DNA of 6,471 nucleotides from a bacterium (GCA_021817025.1 JAKAWF010000200.1:1-6471); one strand, 5' to 3'; shown: positions 1-5,757, counted from the stretch's first letter. Program-made: numbers and translations. The notes: generated from the letters alone by a model not told the origin.

Positions 1-1182
1 CTGGGGATCAGCTACGCGCTCCGGGACTTCTACCTCCATGCCCGCCTCCCCGCCTTCACCTACTACCTGACCCTCCAGTTCTGGCCCCGCTGGGTGCGGG
101 CCATCCTGTTCGCCGCCATCGGACTGCTGCTGCTGGGCCTTGGCCTCTACAAGCTCACCAAGTCGTTGCTGAGCCCCTTCCCGGGCGGGGACAAGGCCCT
201 GGTGGAGCGGCTCCACGACTTCCGCCGCCAGCGCAATGGTCCTCGCATCGTCGCCATCGGTGGCGGCACCGGGCTGTCGACTTTGCTGCGCGGGATCAAG
301 CGGCACAGCGGCAACGTCACCGCCCTGGTCACGGTGGCCGACGACGGGGGGAGTTCGGGCCGGCTGCGGCAGGAGTACCGGGTGCTGCCGCCAGGGGACT
401 TCCGCCAGTGCCTGACCGCCATGGCCGACGTGGAGCCGCTGATGACCGACCTCTTCCAGCACCGCTTCGAGGAGGGCTCCCTGCGGGGCCACGCCTTCGG
501 CAACCTCTTCATCATGGCCATGACCGCGATCACCGGGGACTTCGAGCACGCGTTGCGGGAGTCGGGCCGGGTGCTGGCGGTCAGGGGCCAGATCGTGCCC
601 TCCACCCTGGAGAGCGTGACCCTGTGCGCCGTCTGCGGCGACGAGGTGCTGGTGGGCGAGTCCAGGGTGCCCACCGGCAAGGGCCCCATCGGGGAGGTCT
701 TCCTGGTCCCCGAGCACCCCCGGCTCAACCCGGAGGCGCAGCTGGCGATCATGAACGCGGAGATGATCGTGATCGGGCCCGGCAGCCTGTACACCAGCCT
801 CCTGCCCAACCTGCTGGTGGAAGGGATGGTGGAGAGCCTGCGCAGCTCACCCGCCATCAAGGTGTACGTCTGCAACGTCGCGACCCAGCCGGGCGAGACC
901 GCCGGCTACTCCATCCACGACCACTTCGAGACCTTGGAGCGGTACGTGGGGCCGGGGCTGTTCGACTGCGTGGTCGCCAACAGCAACCTCTCGATGCCCC
1001 TCTCGCTGGCCGCCCAGGAGGCTGGGATCAGGCGGGTGGTCTTCGACCGCAAGCGGATCGTGGCCCGGGGCGCCCGCCCCAAGTACATCCTGGCAGACCT
1101 CGCCAGCACTCGGATCACCACCCACCACGACTCCGACAAGCTGGCCCAGATCCTGATGAAGAGGGTTTGGGCCCGCAGTTAG
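1..1182 (+). CDS. yvcK: YvcK/CofD-like family protein (gluconeogenesis factor), 5' end outside window
   Basis: The reading frame is open from base 1 to the TAG at 1180-1182, so the true start lies upstream. The GTG at 94 is only an internal candidate, because the codons before it also look coding (aromatic and membrane-like residues). A hydrophobic segment at about 97-165 (AILFAAIGLLLLGLGLY) predicts a membrane anchor before the cytosolic domain. Family motifs appear in order: IGGGTGLSTLL (about 256-288), VADDGGSSGRLR (about 334-369), LPPGDFRQCL (about 382-411), GHAFGNLFIMAMT (about 490-528), IGPGSLYTSLLPN (about 772-810) and NVATQPGETAGYS (about 871-909). YvcK proteins have the CofD fold, bind UDP-sugars and link central carbon metabolism to cell-wall synthesis; they are not proven to transfer phospholactate. 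The last residues (about RVWARS) lie six bases from a transposon remnant, so the extreme C-terminus may be altered. Confidence 0.93.
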   Translation: MGISYALRDFYLHARLPAFTYYLTLQFWPRWVRAILFAAIGLLLLGLGLYKLTKSLLSPFPGGDKALVERLHDFRRQRNGPRIVAIGGGTGLSTLLRGIKRHSGNVTALVTVADDGGSSGRLRQEYRVLPPGDFRQCLTAMADVEPLMTDLFQHRFEEGSLRGHAFGNLFIMAMTAITGDFEHALRESGRVLAVRGQIVPSTLESVTLCAVCGDEVLVGESRVPTGKGPIGEVFLVPEHPRLNPEAQLAIMNAEMIVIGPGSLYTSLLPNLLVEGMVESLRSSPAIKVYVCNVATQPGETAGYSIHDHFETLERYVGPGLFDCVVANSNLSMPLSLAAQEAGIRRVVFDRKRIVARGARPKYILADLASTRITTHHDSDKLAQILMKRVWARS

Positions 1183-1187
1183 GGCCT

Positions 1188-1776
1188 GCCCCGCAGTCCC
1201 TCTGGCCCCGGCCGTGGTTCCGGTCCCCGGGCAGCAGGGCGGACGGGATTCCCAGCCGCAACTGGTCAGGTCGGTAGGGCGGAGTCTCCTGGGACACCCG
1301 GGATGGGGGCAGGGCGGGGGCAGCTGAGGCGCCCGTGGCCGGCAGCCCATGCCTGATGGACTGGACTCGATGATGGAGAAGGTCTGGAGCCGCGCGACCC
1401 GGCCGCCCAAGGTGCCAGTGACACCCTCGCCGCAGCCACGCACACGGGCGGCTCAGAGCGAAGCTGGGAGCGCCTTGGCCCAAGTGCCCGGGCCCCCCCA
1501 GTGCTCATGGCGACGGACCCTCACCGGCTCGACCTCGACATCGCCGCGCAGCATCGCCCACGCGGTCAAGTACGAGCCAGGCTCCAGCTCACGCCGCACT
1601 CGGGTAGCCGACGCGCCCGTCTTGCCGTTGCCCATGAGCCAGGCAGTGGCGAACCAGATCGCGCGCGGTGTGCGGATCTTGTCGAAGATGGTGCCCGCGG
1701 TCGCCGGCACCTTGCGATCGCACCGGCCACACTTCCACCGTCCGTCGGACAGTCGCCATCCGACAGAACTACCGCA
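1188..1776 (-). pseudogene. Decayed IS1595 (ISXO2-like) family transposase, truncated at both ends
   Basis: Read on the minus strand from 1776, the translation gives CGSSVGWRLSDGRWKCGRC, then TAGTIFDKIRTP, WFATAWLMGNGKTGASA and GSYLTAWAML. This is the zinc-ribbon and N-terminal region of IS1595-type transposases; the first half of the zinc ribbon (CPxC) is missing. Around 1536 the frame runs from AMLR straight into GDVEVE. In intact relatives about 20 residues separate these blocks and the second reads GDVEVDET, so there is an internal deletion and the first catalytic Asp-Glu region is spoiled. Downstream (about 1450-1190) the homology continues only in shifting frames, ending in LLPGDRNHGRGQRDC. 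The FRFNRR C-terminal block and the 3' end are gone, cut a few bases from the yvcK stop. The element is non-functional. The family call comes from recalled motif order, not from a database search. Confidence 0.72.
1191..1303. repeat. 113-bp direct repeat, copy 1 (within IS1595-type remnant)
   Basis: These bases align without gaps to 4011-4123 at a constant offset of 2820 bases, with 17 mismatches counted by eye (about 85% identity). The best conserved blocks are GCAGCAGGGCGGACG (from 1231) and GGGACACCCGGGA (from 1291). Both copies correspond to the same late part of a minus-strand IS1595-type transposase. Copy 1 ends near the yvcK stop. Confidence 0.85.
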
Positions 1777-1908
1777 GTACCGCTTGAGGAGGGCTCCCTG
1801 CGGGGCCACCCCCTCGGCAACCTCTTCATCATGGCCATGACCGCGATCACCGGCGACTTCGAACACGGGTTGCGGCAGTTGGGCTGGGTGCTGGCGGTGA
1901 GGGGCCAG
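1777..1908 (+). pseudogene. Duplicated internal fragment of a yvcK gene
   Basis: Positions 1788-1908 match 471-591 of the yvcK gene with 9 mismatches in 121 bases and no gap. A weaker match extends upstream to about 1777, with one base missing in the CGCTTCGAGG stretch that breaks the frame. The translation keeps GNLFIMAMTAITGDFEH. Six of the nine substitutions change an amino acid (for example A to P, F to L, R to W), which suggests decay without selection. The fragment has no start, no nucleotide-binding loop and no C-terminal half. Its left edge coincides with the point where the transposase remnant is cut off (1776). It may come from a second yvcK homologue rather than from the neighbouring gene, since 7% divergence is large for a fresh local duplication. 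Confidence 0.85.
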
Positions 1909-2008
1909 AGCTCGCTCTTCTCGGCCTGGTCTCGCGAAAACGGAGGGCCGGGAAACCCTACTTTCGGAACCGACTTTCCATGCTCACACAGGCTCCTGGG
2001 TCGGTGAG

Positions 2009-2710
2009 CTACGAGGGGTCTCGACGGGGGGCTTCGCGGGCGTCCGGGCAGACAGTCCGGGAGACGAGCCTTGCGGTGGTGCGGCTCGCTCCGATTGCAT
2101 CCAACGCTCTCTCCGCGCGTTTCCCAACATCGGCTATGGCATCAACCAACGGCTGAACCGCGACGCTGTCGTCCAGGACCGAGATCGAGCCCTCCACCGG
2201 GTTGATATGACGAAGGTACCGGGGAGGGCCGGAGGGGGTCATGACCATGTTCGCCGGGCCGATGTTTCGGTCCACAACCAAACGCTGGCCGCCGCGACTG
2301 TCATACAAGTACTTGTCGAGGCGCTCGTCAAAGTGTTCGAACGCGTTTCGCACTCGCCGCGTCTCCAGCGGCGACGGTGCCTTGAGATTATCCAGAACGC
2401 GTCGGAGTTCTCTTCCGCGCGCCCGCGCCCGCGCCCGCGCGCCGCCTTCGGCTGCCCCGGGTGACAGCAGTCGGCCGGGGCTGTCAACTCCACCCGGCGT
2501 CGGCCACAGGAGCTTCGACAGCATGGCCGCAGCGCCGAGCAGCGCCTGCGCACTCGCGAAGGCACGAGGTACGGTCCCTGCTCCTGACCGCGCCAGGGAC
2601 CCGTTGAGCTCTGTGATCGCGAGGCTAGCAGCTTCGACCTGGTGATGGATCTCCGTCAGATAGATCTCCATCTCGAAGTCATCGAACTGTCCGAATTGCA
2701 AAGCGGCCAC
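2009..2710 (-). CDS. Uncharacterised protein with HEPN-type RNxxxH motif
   Basis: A 233-residue reading from the GTG at 2710 to the TAG at 2009-2011. The ORF is open further upstream, but codons before 2710 look non-coding and would run back into the toxin gene. The GTG was preferred because TACAGT lies exactly 6 nt upstream. Helix-rich blocks include EIYLTEIHHQVEAASLAITE and AQALLGAAAMLSKLLWP. A low-complexity Ala-Arg run (about 2418-2440) precedes RELRRVLDNL, then RRVRNAFEHFDERLDKYL. RNAFEH (2333-2350) fits the HEPN RNase consensus RNxxxH exactly and sits in a predicted late helix, as in HEPN domains. HEPN proteins are often metal-independent RNases or structural partners in toxin and phage-defence systems. 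I recall similar hypothetical proteins with RNHFEHFDERLD-like motifs but know no assigned function. ATGs at 2776 and 2671 are alternative starts. The gene follows the toxin by 173 nt on the same strand. Confidence 0.72.
   Translation of the reverse strand: MAALQFGQFDDFEMEIYLTEIHHQVEAASLAITELNGSLARSGAGTVPRAFASAQALLGAAAMLSKLLWPTPGGVDSPGRLLSPGAAEGGARARARARGRELRRVLDNLKAPSPLETRRVRNAFEHFDERLDKYLYDSRGGQRLVVDRNIGPANMVMTPSGPPRYLRHINPVEGSISVLDDSVAVQPLVDAIADVGKRAERALDAIGASRTTARLVSRTVCPDAREAPRRDPS
2417..2445. repeat. Short GC-only hexanucleotide repeat inside the HEPN-motif gene
   Basis: A run of about three GCCCGC units, flanked by CG dinucleotides, encodes the alternating Ala-Arg stretch of the HEPN-motif protein on the minus strand. 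Six-base units change protein length without shifting the frame. Confidence 0.6.
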
Positions 2711-2722
2711 GGTAGAACTGTA
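2711..2722 (-). promoter_or_regulatory. Candidate leaderless -10 element for the HEPN-motif gene
   Basis: On the minus strand TACAGT (2722-2717) is followed by TCTACC and then the GTG at 2710. TANNNT placed 6 nt before a start codon is the typical geometry of leaderless genes in high-GC bacteria. The same spacing is seen at the antitoxin gene. No convincing -35 box was found, and GGGCGGGG further upstream is too distant and too GC-rich to be a clear ribosome-binding site. Confidence 0.42.
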
Positions 2723-2883
2723 CCCCGCCCGTTGGGTCCGGCGCACAACGCTCGCCACTGGGAGGCGTGGGTCCATGACAGTCCGCCGCGGGAGGTCCGG
2801 CGGAGCTCCGGTCCTGCCGCGAAACTCCGCACAATTCGGAATCGCCAACATCTTGCGCACAGCCTGTACGAAACGCTCGCCAG

Positions 2884-3318
2884 CTACCTGGCAATGCGGC
2901 GGGGCACGGTCGCGAGGTAGGCAGTCCCAATGGCCTGTACACGTAGGTAATCCGCCGGGGTGAACGTCGTCATCCACGGCGGCTTACGCATCCCTGTCAT
3001 CACGGCGATCGATGGTCCCGGCAGCCCGCGACGAGGAAGCTCGGTCGAGTCGGCATTCTCGAGGATGCAGAAGAGCCTGAACTGTTCTCGATTTGGGCCC
3101 TGGGCCCGCGCCTCGAAATAGCCGGCCATGATCCCATGCATCGCTTCCCACTGCCCGCCGCCGGAGAACTGCGGGGGAGGCGCCTCGGCCACTGCGTCCA
3201 GGACCGCGATCAGCCGTGCCTGCACCTTCTGTGGGCAACCACGGAGGAAATCGTCAGCAGGAACTACTCGAGCAGCAGTCTGGTGGTAGACGACCTGCCA
3301 CGCAGTCTCCGCCAGCAC
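2884..3318 (-). CDS. Gp49/RelE-like toxin of a type II toxin-antitoxin system
   Basis: A 144-residue protein from the GTG at 3318 to the TAG at 2884-2886. An in-frame stop at 3331-3333 makes this the only usual start near the N-terminus. The order WQVVYHQT, VPADDFLRGCP, KVQARLIAVLDAVAE, SGGGQWEAMHG, GYFEARAQGPNREQFRLF, IAVMTGMRKP, TTFTPADYLRV matches phage-derived Gp49-like proteins (DUF891), the RelE/HigB superfamily of ribosome-dependent mRNA endonucleases. Basic and aromatic residues usual in the active site are present (R71, R81, K112 by this numbering), so the protein looks intact. It lies 39 nt behind the antitoxin gene, which supports co-transcription and pairing. Antitoxin-first order is less usual for HigBA/Gp49 pairs. 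The family call is from recalled sequence pattern; the mRNA target is unknown. Confidence 0.85.
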   Translation of the reverse strand: MLAETAWQVVYHQTAARVVPADDFLRGCPQKVQARLIAVLDAVAEAPPPQFSGGGQWEAMHGIMAGYFEARAQGPNREQFRLFCILENADSTELPRRGLPGPSIAVMTGMRKPPWMTTFTPADYLRVQAIGTAYLATVPRRIAR

Positions 3319-3357
3319 GATGGTTCCGAGCTATGCCACCGCGTGCGAAGGCCGACG

Positions 3358-3666
3358 TCAACCTCGGGCAACCTCGGTTGGAACGACGACCTCGAGACGT
3401 GCCCCGAGAGCGCTCGCGAGGGCCGCGACGGTCGTGTGCTCACGGTTGACTTCGGCCGTGAATAGCCGGCGGACTGTGGCTGGGTTCATGCCGGCCCCGC
3501 GAGCGAGCGCGGCTTTCGATTGACCGGATGCGACCCGCAGGAGATCAAGTCGGCGCATGATTGAGTCCACCTGAGCGATCTCCGCCCGTGCCTGCTCATA
3601 CTCGGCCCGGAACTCCGGATCTCGCATCCTCTCAGCTCGGCGTCGTTCGTGGTAGCTGCTCTCCAT
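3358..3666 (-). CDS. XRE-type helix-turn-helix antitoxin
   Basis: A 102-residue protein from the ATG at 3666 to the TGA at 3358-3360. The N-terminal part (residues 1-35) is charged and helical (ERRRAERMRDPEFRAEYEQA). Residues about 37-95 form a helix-turn-helix: LDLLRVASGQSKAALARGAG is followed by MNPATVRRLFTAE, a recognition-helix-like segment, then TTVAALASALGARLEVV, as in HigA/XRE antitoxins. The protein is expected to bind and neutralise the toxin encoded 39 nt downstream and to repress its own promoter. No Shine-Dalgarno sequence precedes the ATG; instead an extended -10 element lies 6 nt upstream, so the mRNA is probably leaderless. A perfect palindrome beside that -10 is a likely operator. 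Confidence 0.88.
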   Translation of the reverse strand: MESSYHERRRAERMRDPEFRAEYEQARAEIAQVDSIMRRLDLLRVASGQSKAALARGAGMNPATVRRLFTAEVNREHTTVAALASALGARLEVVVPTEVARG

Positions 3667-3672
3667 AGATCG

Positions 3673-3681
3673 AGTGTATCA
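3673..3681 (-). promoter_or_regulatory. Extended -10 promoter element of the antitoxin-toxin operon
   Basis: Minus-strand TGATACACT (TGN plus TANNNT) is followed by CGATCT and then the antitoxin ATG. Transcription would start at or next to the A of the start codon. No good -35 sequence was seen at 16-18 nt spacing, which is common when the extended TGN is present. Confidence 0.55.
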
Positions 3682-3693
3682 CGTAGGTTACGT
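3681..3693. promoter_or_regulatory. Probable antitoxin operator: perfect 5-3-5 palindrome
   Basis: The sequence ACGTAGGTTACGT (+ strand) has perfect 5-bp arms ACGTA/TACGT around a 3-bp centre. It sits immediately upstream of the -10 hexamer, where bound repressor would block RNA polymerase. This is the arrangement expected for autoregulation by the XRE antitoxin. Binding is inferred, not shown. Confidence 0.5.
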
Positions 3694-3730
3694 TACGGGG
3701 CCAGATGTCGAGATTGGCCGGGGACGGGAA

Positions 3731-3760
3731 GGCACTGTCCAGTTGGCTGAAGTGGGGTCT
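3731..3760. mobile_element. Possible terminal sequence of the second IS1595-type remnant
   Basis: GGCACTGTCCAGTTGGCTGA (3731-3750) and the following bases lie beyond the 3' end of the transposase remnant, between it and the antitoxin promoter. They resemble the outer ends I recall for actinobacterial IS1595-type elements. The opposite inverted repeat is not in the window, so the call cannot be confirmed internally. Confidence 0.25.
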
Positions 3761-3895
3761 TCATCTTGGTGCCGTCGGCGTCTGACGCTCCGGGAGTGTC
3801 CCCCCATGCCAAGGGAGTTACGGCCATCCGACGTCAAGGCTCGCGGGAGTGGGGCGTGGGCCGCTCGCTGGAGGTGGCGCCGGACGGGTTCTCCC

Positions 3896-4123
3896 AGCCT
3901 TGCGTAGCGACCGGTACGTGACGGGCCCGGCGCCGGGCGCCTTGCATAGGAGCGGGTGGAACAGCCGGCCGCGGCGGTGTGAGTGCTGCCGGTTGAACCG
4001 GAACGCCCCCCTGCAGTCCCGTGGGCCCCTGCCGTGGTCACGGTGCCCTGGCAGCAGGGCGGACGAGATCCCCAGCCGCAACGGTTCAGGGCGGTAGGCC
4101 CAAGTCGCCTGGGACACCCGGGA
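3896..4123 (-). pseudogene. IS1595 (ISXO2-like) transposase, 3' remnant, second copy
   Basis: On the minus strand, positions 4123-4011 repeat the late part of the first transposase remnant. The frame then continues as AFRFNRQHSHRRGRLFHPLL and GPVTYRSL (about 4006-3905). This closely follows the C-terminal signature of ISXO2-like transposases (EFxFRFNRRxSxxRGxLFxxLL, then PVTYxxL). Everything upstream of the late region, including the DDE catalytic core and zinc ribbon, is absent. The frame continues open to 3818, but those residues look like read-through. This copy keeps the C-terminal block that the first copy has lost, so neither was copied from the other in its present state. Confidence 0.72.
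4011..4123. repeat. 113-bp direct repeat, copy 2 (within IS1595-type remnant)
   Basis: Partner of 1191-1303 in the same orientation, about 85% identical without gaps. Similarity stops after GGGACACCCGGGA (4111-4123); beyond it this copy continues into unrelated sequence. Together the two copies bracket the antitoxin, toxin and HEPN-motif genes. Confidence 0.85.
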
Positions 4124-4722
4124 CGTGCCTGCTCGGGCAAGCGCGCTCACGAGGTCTGCCCGCAATCGGGCACCCTCTGGACCGAGAAGGGGGGCTAACT
4201 TTGCAATCTGATGGGGAACGGTTCTACCCCGCGAGTCGGGTAGGCCGGGCTCGCTTGGAGCTGATCCCGAGCCCAGATCGGTTGGCGCAGGTTCGGATGT
4301 CTGGACGTGTGGGGTCAGGCGGCGACCTCCGAATGGTGTGTCGGGGGCCACGAGATTCTGACCGGAGCCGGCCATGAATCTGACCGGTGGCGGCCACGGG
4401 AATTGACCACTGGCGGCCATGAAATCTGACCACCCCCTTGGACGGGGAGCCAAGAAGGCCGACAAGAGCAGTCCCTCCTGGGTCTAGCGCCGATTTTCAC
4501 AAAGCGAATTGGCGGTCCTGGGTCACCTCCACGATCTGCACCCTTCCCTGCAGCTGCTCCCGGTCCACCCCCGTACTGGTGGGGGAGCCATCTCGGTCGT
4601 GGCCGCAGCGGTGGCCTGGCGGAGTCTGAGCCGGGCGGACCTGGCGGTGCCGGGTCTGACGACTGTTGGAGATGGGTGAAGACCAGCGCGGATGGCCCGG
4701 GGCCAAGCCAGGGGCTCGTGCC
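4124..4722. other. About 600 bp without a recognisable gene; transposon-derived debris
   Basis: No frame gives a protein I recognise. On the minus strand about 4250-4125 reads RGRTVPHQIAKLAPLLGPEG and then ARLRADLVSALARAG, which is protein-like but unassigned. About 4575-4497 (-) reads DREQLQGRVQIVEVTQDRQF followed by a stop, possibly the end of another decayed gene. Positions 4346-4437 hold four tandem repeats (separate entry). There is no tRNA, rRNA or clear terminator. Confidence 0.6.
4339..4437. mobile_element. Four tandem imperfect 22-24-bp repeats, probable IS21-family end
   Basis: Units start at 4346, 4370, 4392 and 4415 and follow the pattern GGCCAYGRRATCTGACC, with an SYGGC-like tail in the first three. 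They are GGCCACGAGATTCTGACC, GGCCATGAATCTGACC, GGCCACGGGAATTGACC and GGCCATGAAATCTGACC. IS21-family elements carry several such repeats inside each terminus and begin with TG; TGTCGGGGGCC at 4339 would be that outer tip, with the element extending to the right. No istA or istB coding sequence is recognisable next to it, so this would be an orphan end. The repeats themselves are certain; the family assignment is from memory. Confidence 0.6.
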
Positions 4723-5571
4723 TCACGTTTCCGCGCCGGGCGGAGGCTCGCTCGGCCGGCTCGCCAGGAGGCTGAACGTCAATGGCAGGCGGGGCCGGTC
4801 GGCCGGAGGGGCCCAGGTCCCGTCGCCGCTGGGCACGAGCCAGGGGAACTGCGGCCAGACGGTCCAGTCATGCTCGGCAAGCCACTCCAAGCGAAGGCCA
4901 TGCCGAATGAGCGCGGTGACCGTTTCCCCGATGCCATGGTTCCACTCGTATGTGCGCTGGTTCGTGAGCGGACGGCTGGCGTCGGTGTATGTCAGGCCAG
5001 AGTCGTCGGCGTACGGTTCGGGTTGCTCGAAGTAGGTCAGCTCTAGAGCCCGGCCTTCCGCGTCCAGCGACCCCGCCAGCGGGTGGGAGTCATGAAGGTA
5101 GAATCGGCCGCCAGGGGCCACCAGGAAACCGACCTGTTCGGCCCAGCGGTCAACGCTCGGCAACCAGCACAGAGCGCCAAGACTGACGTACACGACGTCG
5201 AAGGTGCCATGGCCCAGGGCCTCGACGGCCTCGTAGACGTCGGCACAGATGAACTCGGACCTACCAGCAAGGCCCGCGCGGTCGGCGATCTCCCGGGCGG
5301 CGGCGATGGCCGCAGGGGAAAAGTCGAGCCCGGTCACCCGGGCGCCGACCCTGGCCCAGGCAAGGGTGTCCAGACCGATGTGGCATTGGAGGTGCAATAG
5401 GCGCAGCCCCGCGACATCACCCAGGGCGTCAATCTCCCGCCGTGCCGGCTCCCGTCTCTCCCGCAGCCAGCCATCCACATCGTAGAAACGGGACTCCAAG
5501 TGGAGGCCGGCCCGTTCGTCCCAGTTGGCCCGATTGGCCGCTAGCTGTTCGTTCGGGGTGGCCCTGCTCAT
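4723..5571 (-). CDS. Class I SAM-dependent methyltransferase
   Basis: A 282-residue protein from the ATG at 5571 to the TGA at 4723-4725; a GTG at 5607 is a less likely start. A Rossmann-type methyltransferase domain occupies residues about 50-170. Motif I is LLHLQCHIGLDTL (58-70), the variant of the SAM-binding glycine loop seen in the LHLQCHFGQDT group. VTGLDFS (80-86) supplies the acidic residue for the SAM ribose, ICADVYE is at 108-114, FDVVYVSLGALCWLP at 124-138, and LVAPGGRFYLHDSHP at 150-164. The C-terminal part (WNHGIGETVTALIRHGLRLE, then FPWLVP) is typical of this group and probably shapes the substrate pocket. The substrate cannot be deduced. The gene looks complete and stands alone: decayed sequence lies downstream and a broken gene upstream. 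Confidence 0.9.
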   Translation of the reverse strand: MSRATPNEQLAANRANWDERAGLHLESRFYDVDGWLRERREPARREIDALGDVAGLRLLHLQCHIGLDTLAWARVGARVTGLDFSPAAIAAAREIADRAGLAGRSEFICADVYEAVEALGHGTFDVVYVSLGALCWLPSVDRWAEQVGFLVAPGGRFYLHDSHPLAGSLDAEGRALELTYFEQPEPYADDSGLTYTDASRPLTNQRTYEWNHGIGETVTALIRHGLRLEWLAEHDWTVWPQFPWLVPSGDGTWAPPADRPRLPLTFSLLASRPSEPPPGAET

Positions 5572-5577
5572 CGGCCA

Positions 5578-5583
5578 ATAGTG
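5578..5583 (-). promoter_or_regulatory. Weak candidate -10 for the methyltransferase gene
   Basis: Minus-strand CACTAT lies exactly 6 nt before the ATG at 5571, the same spacing as at the antitoxin and HEPN-motif genes. It lacks the first T of TANNNT. A GAGG 13 nt before the ATG is too far for a normal ribosome-binding site. Confidence 0.25.
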
Positions 5584-5757
5584 TCCTCTACAGAGACTAT
5601 CGGGCACCAGCCGGGCCGGCCGTCGTGGTGACTCCGGGGCGTGACCATTGGGGCGTGCGTCCGATTCCGCGGTGCATCGGATGGTCGTCCACTCGCTGCG
5701 GTGGCCCAGGCATTATGCGGATGATCCGGCGGCTGCGGGGGCACGGCAGGCGCTCTC

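Noticed and set aside
147..875. Long minus-strand open frame opposite yvcK
   Set aside because: Its translation is Ser/Arg/Pro-rich shadow sequence and it lies wholly antisense to a well-conserved gene.
408..1277. Long +2 open frame inside yvcK
   Set aside because: It is a GC-rich frame shadow with Gly/Arg/Pro repeats and no domain; the YvcK frame carries all family motifs.
1349..2007. Plus-strand open frames over the transposase remnant
   Set aside because: They are antisense to transposase-like sequence or run through the yvcK fragment; no independent protein signature.
1982..2009. Inverted repeat GCTCAC/GTGAGC after the HEPN-motif gene as a terminator
   Set aside because: The stem is only 6 bp with a 16-nt loop and no T-run follows; expected by chance in GC-rich DNA.
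2711..2977. N-terminal extension of the HEPN-motif protein to 2977
   Set aside because: It overlaps the toxin gene by about 94 bp and the extra residues look non-coding; the GTG at 2710 has a well-placed -10.
4666..5046. Plus-strand open frames antisense to the methyltransferase
   Set aside because: They show no recognisable motif, while the opposite strand encodes a complete methyltransferase.
5700..5740. Possible dif/Xer-like site around GCATTATGC
   Set aside because: Only one half-site resembles a Xer arm (CGCATAA on the minus strand); the second arm is absent.
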